A stretch of 30,098 nt of DNA from a virus: the IMG/VR virus record IMGVR_UViG_3300027963_000234, positions 1-30,098 of that record; one strand, 5' to 3'. Made by a program: the position numbers and the translations under genes. Below the pieces are notes generated by a model. The model was not told the DNA's origin. It saw only the letters and a program-made list of their open reading frames with translations, and did not search any database. The first letter of the stretch is position 1; each line of letters opens with the position of its first letter. Below are positions 25,801-30,098 of the stretch, piece after piece.

Positions 25801-28800
25801 TGGTGCCAAACCATCGAAATCACCAGTAGCCTCTATGAGACTTTGACGAGTTAAATTAGCAACGGTTGTTGGAAAATAATTATCTGATGTTTTCTGTGGT
25901 TTAAATGGTATAGATAGTGGAACATCTTCTTCTTGTTCTTGACTATTATATAAAGTAGCAATTACGTCGTCAGTTCTCTTAATGTGTTTAACGTAATCTC
26001 TTCCATTTTTATCAGATAAAATTGCATTTAAAAATGCAACTGGCTGTTTTGAAAAAACCGAACCTTTATCAAATATAGTTGGCTCTTTAAACAAATCATT
26101 TAAGTAAGAAGTTTTTATAGAAGTGAAAAATAAATCATTTGCAGAATTTTGTACAGCTTGTACGCTGCTATTGTTAAGTGGATTACTATACAATGAAGTT
26201 CCACAAGAATCGCTTTCCAAGGCTGAATATGGGCTTGTTAAAGAGGCAGAACCATACATAGCAGATATTAATCTATCGCCAGCATAATTACCCAAACCTG
26301 TAGCAGCTAACTCTGTTAATAAAGTTAAATTTTCTTCTGCACGTTGTTGCATCCCATCAATTTGGTGTCTTATTTGGTCGTCAGTTAGTCCTTTACCAGA
26401 AAGTATTGATTCTCTTAATTCTGTGAATCTTTCTATTGATTCTGGTGTAGCACAAACGGATAAATTAGCTGGAATTTGTGCATCTATAAAATCTGCTGCT
26501 TTAATTTCAAAATTATTAAGTATTTCATCTGGAACTAGATTTCCAATTGTCGAAAATAAAGAGGCTATGGAAGATTCATTTGGAAATAATTGTGCTAATC
26601 TAGGCTCTTTTGCGCGCAATACACTTTTAAGATATTTTGCTTTATCAGAGGATAAATTTCCTTTAAGTAAATCCACAAGTTCAAATGGTGTTAGCGAAGT
26701 AGATACCGTTTGTAAATACGATGCTACTTCTTCAGTTGTCACGCCAGATGCTCCTTGACCACCAAATATCTGAGCTACTGCTTCCAACAAAGCCTGTTCT
26801 TGCTCCGCGTTATCCAAAGGAGGGCAACCAAATGTTTCACGCAACATATCTAAAATTACATTAGCAGGATTTTGTCCAGTTACTGCCGCTTCTGCAACAT
26901 TAACTAAGGTATCTAATAACGAACATAAGGATGTTAAAAGAATCTCAAGTAATTTTAATATTACTTCTTGTATAATTTCAGAAATTAATTTAATAATTAA
27001 TTCTTTTACTACCTGTGATAAAGCCTTCCATAAAGTTGAAAAAAATGCACCAATATCTGGAATTGTAGGAAGCGGAGGAAGCGTAATATCAAAATGTAAT
27101 TTACACCATTCAATTTCAAGGGTATTTAAGAAATTTAACCAAGTTACTTTTGCATTATCATCTGGTGTTGGACAATTATAGGAATTAACTAATTGTGTTA
27201 ATAATTTAACACCGGGAAATTTTAACAAAATAGCGTAAAGTTCATCTGCACTAACAAATTCAAAAAATGCATCAACATAAGCTTGCATAATAATTTGTTG
27301 AATTTGTCCAAGTGTTTTACCAACAGAATTTTTGCCTAGTTGATTACGATAATTTGCTAAATCTTGTTGTTTTTGTTTTAATATTTGTTGTGCATCTACT
27401 ATTTGTTGTTGTAGTGTGTCTTCTTCAAATCCTGCTGCTTGTTGTATTTCATTGAAAGTTTCTATTATTGAAACTGGTTCGTTTGGTAGAACAGTTGCAC
27501 TTTCCACTACCACGCCACTTGTATCACTTGTTGTTGAAGAACTATCAGAAGTTGTACTTGTAGTATCACTTGTAGTATCAACATCGGGACCAGAACCAGT
27601 AGTACCATCACTAGAACTCGTTCTTTGTCTTGAATTATCATTAGAGTTTGTTCTTTGTCTAGAAGAACTTGTTCTTTGATTTGCTCTTTGATATGTTTCG
27701 TTTAGTGTGCTTTTGGATGCATTAATATTATTTTGTAATTCGTCTTCGTATTCTTTTTGTTCTTGAAATTCTTGTGAATATGAGCCACTAGAAATTTGAT
27801 TATTTACATAATTAAATGTATTAAAAAAAGATGAAGCAATATCGTTTTGCTCTAAGACGGAATTTACTTTGTTTATTACTTCTACTTTTTTATCTGATGG
27901 TAGTAATTCTAAAAATTTAGCCATTTGTAATGGAGTAAAATTTTTAAACGATGCTTGAAGCATTTTAGTTAAAATTTCTTCAAAACTAAAACCAGTAGAA
28001 ATACATTGAAACAAAGATTGAAACAAAGACAATAAACCGCAAAAACCATAATCATTTAAAATAGAATCGTATATTTTTATTAAAGTTGCTTTACCACCTG
28101 CTTTTTTAATACCAGAAATTCTACTTTTAAAATCTTTTATAACGTTAAATGTTTTAAAAGCATCGCTATTTTTTACAGATTCATCTAATTTTTTAAAAAA
28201 TTCACCATTTTGTTCCGCAATAAGTTGTGCAGCAGTTAATTTATCTCTTTCGGTATCTTCTTTGCACGCAAACTTATTTAATTTATCTGCGACCATATCT
28301 GGAAATGAATAAACGGAATCTAATAATCTATTAGAAACTGTATTGCCATATTCTGCAACTGCATTAGCAATACATTCTGCTAATGATTCTTCGTCGTCAA
28401 ATAATTTATTTTGTCCATAATTGACGGTAATATTTGGATATGTATATTCAAGTAAAAATTCTGTCCAATCTGGAGCTTCAATTGCTATTGATTCGTCATA
28501 CATTTCATCAATTCTAGAAAGATATGCGATGATTGTTGGATTATTCAAAGGACTTTCATCGATATATTTATCCAGCTTTTTCTCATTCACAATGTAATCT
28601 GGGCATCCTGTCTCTTGAATTGTGATTTTATCTATTACAAATTCATCTGTAATTCCTAATATCATTTTATCTGCTTTTCTTACGTCAGAAAACCAACTAA
28701 CAAATGATGGTATAAATGTTCCAAAAGTATCAAAATTATTATCTACTAATATGTTATTAAGTGCAGATTCAATTATGCTAAATTCATATACTAACGAAGT

Positions 28801-29487
28801 TTCATTAGTGATACTACCAATTATAAATTCCTTGTTTGTTCCTTCAACAACAATACTTCCATTATCAACGTTTCTAAGTGCAGCTTGGAATTTTCCATAA
28901 ACACCCAAAGTTTTTGTCAATCTATCTAATTTAATACCTAAAGTATTTAAATCTAAAACAATTTGATTGCTTGAAGGAACAACCTGTTGATTAAAAGCTA
29001 ATGGGTCTTCTGAGTCTGGTGCTAAACCATCAAAGTTAAAAGCATTTATAGTATATAAAATTTTTAAGTTTGAATTTGGCTCTAATGGTAAAAACCAATC
29101 AGCAGCTTCAATAACTGGACCCGAATCTTCATATCCATTTACCAATATATCTACTATCAAATCAGTTTCTAATTTATTATAGTATCTAAGCAATCTTCTT
29201 GCAGCTACTGGCGCATATTCTTTAGCACGACTAGCATAGTTGTCGCCAACATCCGTATATTGTGTGACTATAACAATGCTATATTGACAAGTCTTTTTAT
29301 TTAAAAATGGTTGTTTATCGTCTAGTGTTGTCCAATCTGGAACGATTGCATTTGGGTCTGGTGTGCAAGTAGGGCATGGAATATCAACTGGTATATTATC
29401 TTGTGCAAAATCTTCACAAGTATTTTGTTGCAATTGAGCAATACTTCCAGTAAAATCGGATGCAAATTGTTGATATTGTTCTGCCAT
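22867..29487 (-). CDS. Giant (2206-residue) structural protein of unknown function upstream of the baseplate wedge genes
   Basis: No family was recognised with confidence. Visible features in order: a Cys-containing N-terminus with a CPTC pair at residues 38-41 followed by PDPNAIVPDW; an ordered region with ILYTINAFNF and other strands; a largely helical part (about 380-560) rich in Leu/Lys/Phe; a disordered Gln/Ser/Thr linker (about 560-670) with repeated QRT units and a Thr/Ser/Asp tract; a strongly hydrophobic helical segment (about 816-870; VVKELIIKLISEIIQEVILK, then LLEILLTSLCSLLDTL); then a long mixed half ending in an acidic tail. The start at 29487 has AGGAA seven bases ahead, overlapping the upstream stop. 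It directly precedes gp25/W and gp6/J, so a baseplate hub, tail-tip or tape-measure-like role is plausible, but none is shown. The hydrophobic helix would suit a membrane-active or packed coiled-coil region. Confidence 0.8.
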   Translation of the reverse strand: MAEQYQQFASDFTGSIAQLQQNTCEDFAQDNIPVDIPCPTCTPDPNAIVPDWTTLDDKQPFLNKKTCQYSIVIVTQYTDVGDNYASRAKEYAPVAARRLLRYYNKLETDLIVDILVNGYEDSGPVIEAADWFLPLEPNSNLKILYTINAFNFDGLAPDSEDPLAFNQQVVPSSNQIVLDLNTLGIKLDRLTKTLGVYGKFQAALRNVDNGSIVVEGTNKEFIIGSITNETSLVYEFSIIESALNNILVDNNFDTFGTFIPSFVSWFSDVRKADKMILGITDEFVIDKITIQETGCPDYIVNEKKLDKYIDESPLNNPTIIAYLSRIDEMYDESIAIEAPDWTEFLLEYTYPNITVNYGQNKLFDDEESLAECIANAVAEYGNTVSNRLLDSVYSFPDMVADKLNKFACKEDTERDKLTAAQLIAEQNGEFFKKLDESVKNSDAFKTFNVIKDFKSRISGIKKAGGKATLIKIYDSILNDYGFCGLLSLFQSLFQCISTGFSFEEILTKMLQASFKNFTPLQMAKFLELLPSDKKVEVINKVNSVLEQNDIASSFFNTFNYVNNQISSGSYSQEFQEQKEYEDELQNNINASKSTLNETYQRANQRTSSSRQRTNSNDNSRQRTSSSDGTTGSGPDVDTTSDTTSTTSDSSSTTSDTSGVVVESATVLPNEPVSIIETFNEIQQAAGFEEDTLQQQIVDAQQILKQKQQDLANYRNQLGKNSVGKTLGQIQQIIMQAYVDAFFEFVSADELYAILLKFPGVKLLTQLVNSYNCPTPDDNAKVTWLNFLNTLEIEWCKLHFDITLPPLPTIPDIGAFFSTLWKALSQVVKELIIKLISEIIQEVILKLLEILLTSLCSLLDTLVNVAEAAVTGQNPANVILDMLRETFGCPPLDNAEQEQALLEAVAQIFGGQGASGVTTEEVASYLQTVSTSLTPFELVDLLKGNLSSDKAKYLKSVLRAKEPRLAQLFPNESSIASLFSTIGNLVPDEILNNFEIKAADFIDAQIPANLSVCATPESIERFTELRESILSGKGLTDDQIRHQIDGMQQRAEENLTLLTELAATGLGNYAGDRLISAMYGSASLTSPYSALESDSCGTSLYSNPLNNSSVQAVQNSANDLFFTSIKTSYLNDLFKEPTIFDKGSVFSKQPVAFLNAILSDKNGRDYVKHIKRTDDVIATLYNSQEQEEDVPLSIPFKPQKTSDNYFPTTVANLTRQSLIEATGDFDGLAPKAFFTRTTSYNARTDAETPKRILFGKKEDYSFTINTSRYPDFVPIGKKYHLLFSQFALKDGDISSDNLNRLAVLTESELTEIKELKIPSDIQFDQIEALTSTLLIGKVPKIETYNVIYQSRYDLDDNIRQLKEQYLPSYIQNSPQADCFISFVNSKISIGQYSTPQQITIDNYDSIADRGFKFINQSLSEPEAYLFGYDYQNDKITQEDIELDPDTLERKTNNPRVVFLDYTKYGGTEDQPPIYIKPPARTGWLGVADSIIPEFGCEPKVENIVNFDELSQLMTELQRKLSDDIQLAYSPECRELVPYIKPLSSIMAANLQVAVVTTLRIYISEAILRCMPLYNKFVVSYDKVIDELYIDYILTKIEKGLLNQPRGILNTVNDEYYLQFLEQCVQVVSRKLIAEEITLTDVEQQAMDSINAMIRDFYFVKNKDFKFLEQMNEILKDLKQSTIILIDSIRNSEFSKIEENYSTFEPILNTRASEYDALKIFSEGSDTVQSIPQLYETFVANYPSNSASNNLINQLKTILTTISNIQNNVGTSMKQMLITVMNKLNEQSITNPSLKRIRKEMVLQAIRDTKVEAKILLRKILKDEISAMSSNFAAHIYTTPTKTNIRKYFLDSDNFNILRNGSNSYFDVASSSDKNPLDSLKDVILSDSAFIDYLNAYEFQENPNGFFFLERYVKLQDRTVPISGTVIPEEIINRPENLFGVVNANSFKEWIGTLPTEVQNTEMFKLFGDLSVTGSQEQGYQLTGSTLGIKYGLRLSYVPPKNVFSDLPSINTNINMLEKAYFLPVCDLNSDGIKNSQYIIPIVQAEIDMINDTLASFDPNSGTNQYNHDCLVKELYESEEFRFLFYYCVPLQKYMSAVCAFITETYVKTIGIADEWVAAQQVTFDEKFLNFYKSKEACQIFFDIFYNWEDTEYKNPILSNLTKGPDALMERVNTLLRPVGPFVITKDRILERRPYDDNGNECEQGETE
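22878..22883 (-). promoter_or_regulatory. Shine-Dalgarno site deciding the gp25/W start
   Basis: AAGGAG on the minus strand lies inside the last codons of the 2206-residue gene, 11 bases before the ATG at 22867. It is the strongest such site in the window and argues against the in-frame ATG at 22891. Confidence 0.8.
26878..27042 (-). other. Hydrophobic helical segment within the 2206-residue protein
   Basis: Residues about 816-870 read as a long run dominated by Ile, Leu and Val with regularly spaced Lys/Glu (KELIIKLISEIIQEVILKLL, then EILLTSLCSLL). The heptad-like charge pattern suits a packed amphipathic or coiled-coil helix more than a plain membrane span, though the second half is uncharged enough to insert in a membrane. 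Confidence 0.5.
27611..27690 (-). repeat. Short imperfect repeats encoding QRT/Ser-rich linker units in the 2206-residue protein
   Basis: On the plus strand GTTCTTTG recurs at 27620, 27650 and 27671 (spacings 30 and 21), each preceded by a purine-rich AGA stretch. In the protein this reads NQRTSSSRQRTNSNDNSRQR, then TSSS, so three (N/R)QRT units alternate with Ser/Asn spacers. It is followed downstream in the protein by a Ser/Thr/Asp tract. The repeats look like an expandable disordered linker rather than a DNA-level functional element. Confidence 0.6.
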
Positions 29488-29495
29488 ATTAATTC

Positions 29496-30098
29496 CTAAG
29501 TTAAACTACAATGTCTGCTATTAATATAAAATTGTCCCCAAGGTTCTAAATAAATGTTTTCAACTGCATTTATTTGCTGTTTTATAGAACCATTTACTGG
29601 ATTTGTTCCAATTGTAACTTCTGTTAATAATCTAAATATTTGTGCGCTAGAAATTGCACCCAATGGAGCAGAGCCGGGAAGAGGAATAATTGCAGGAGGC
29701 ACAGCAGCCATGAACTCACTTAATATTGAAGCCATAACGTTTATTTTTATCATCAAATTATCAATTATATTCATAATATATTTAAAACAATAAACAAGAT
29801 TATCGCCTTTTGGAATTGGTTGCAACTTTCTAATTTTATTTGGCAACTTAATAGGAAAAAAGAGATTTACTAATTCTAAAGCGGCTGGTGTCAATAGTTC
29901 AGACAAAGCTAATTCTGTTGTATCATTACCTGCTATTAATTCAATAGAGCCTAAATCGTTTGGCACAATCGCATCTCCATTAGAATTTACTTCTCCTTTA
30001 TCTCCAGTATTTAAAAAATTACCTTTACCAGTAACTAGTTTAATTCCATTTTCTCTTGCAATAATTCTGACACCATCTGCTTTAATGCCGATACCAGA
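29496..30098 (-). CDS. Partial hypothetical virion protein (5' end beyond the window)
   Basis: The frame is open to the right window edge, giving at least 200 residues. The GTG at 29966 is an internal Val codon, not a start: the upstream frame reads GIGIKADGVRIIARENGIKL, then a Gly/Asn/Asp-rich stretch, continuous with the rest. The beginning is beta-rich, with alternating Ile/Val strands and Gly turns reminiscent of trimeric spike or hub strands, but this is weak. The middle (LALSELLTPAALELVNLF, IMNIIDNLMIKINVMASILS) is helical and hydrophobic and is followed by PPAIIPLPGSAP. The C-terminus has VNGSIKQQINAVENIYLEPW. It ends in TAG, one of only two TAG stops in the window; that stop overlaps the Shine-Dalgarno of the 2206-residue gene. 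Function is unknown; its place before the giant and wedge genes suggests a tail protein. Confidence 0.7.
   Translation of the reverse strand, partial: SGIGIKADGVRIIARENGIKLVTGKGNFLNTGDKGEVNSNGDAIVPNDLGSIELIAGNDTTELALSELLTPAALELVNLFFPIKLPNKIRKLQPIPKGDNLVYCFKYIMNIIDNLMIKINVMASILSEFMAAVPPAIIPLPGSAPLGAISSAQIFRLLTEVTIGTNPVNGSIKQQINAVENIYLEPWGQFYINSRHCSLT

Noticed and set aside
29964-29966. GTG at 29966 as the start of the right-edge gene
   Set aside because: The frame remains open to the window edge with protein-like sequence upstream and no Shine-Dalgarno in front of the GTG, so the gene is partial and the GTG encodes an internal Val.
249-30098. Stop-codon reassignment (TGA read as Trp) suggested by the absence of TGA stops
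   Set aside because: Trp is encoded by TGG throughout, all genes are full length under the standard code, and absence of TGA among twelve stops is unremarkable at this base composition. TAG is used as a normal stop twice.

Overview
The window looks like part of the virion-structure (baseplate and distal tail) region of a large contractile-tailed phage in Caudoviricetes. The DNA is AT-rich; sampled lines run from roughly 15 to 40 percent G+C, mostly about 25 to 30. It is almost completely coding, and every credible gene lies on the minus strand, so transcription runs from the right edge to the left. Genes overlap by 1 to 11 nt or are separated by at most 37 nt. There is no tRNA, CRISPR array, insertion sequence or convincing terminator. 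Most starts have an AGGA/AAGG/GAGG-type Shine-Dalgarno sequence, so the host is a bacterium that uses such sites. The host itself cannot be named from this window.

Layout in transcription order. At the right edge is the 3' part of an unrecognised protein (29496-30098). It is followed by a 2206-residue giant of unknown function (22867-29487), a gp25/W-type baseplate wedge protein (22502-22867), a gp6/J-type baseplate wedge protein (20668-22464) and a 497-residue protein with a DNRLRE-like N-terminal domain (19175-20668). Next comes a 3013-residue giant (10133-19174). It carries a LamG-like domain, a segment resembling P2 gpI, a second LamG-like domain and a long unrecognised remainder. Then come a 325-residue protein with a tail-collar-like N-terminus (9156-10133), a 1120-residue Asn-rich protein (5768-9130), a 794-residue protein with two FN3-like folds (3394-5778), a 301-residue protein with the same kind of N-terminus as the 325-residue one (2461-3366), and a tandem pair of paralogous proteins (1427-2446 and 249-1421). 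The left edge holds the N-terminal part of a RuvC-like Holliday-junction resolvase (1-247).

How it fits together. The gp25/W then gp6/J order is the classical contractile-tail wedge core. The next recognisable modules (a gpI-like segment, then small proteins with tail-collar-like N-termini) follow the P2 order W-J-I-H, but in greatly enlarged form with carbohydrate-binding-type (LamG), DNRLRE and FN3-like folds added. My reading is that the block encodes the baseplate periphery and host-contact apparatus, with a resolvase at the 3' end of the same co-oriented run that would trim branched DNA before or during packaging. Baseplate W and J and the resolvase are well supported. The roles of the other proteins are inferred from fold-like patterns and position.
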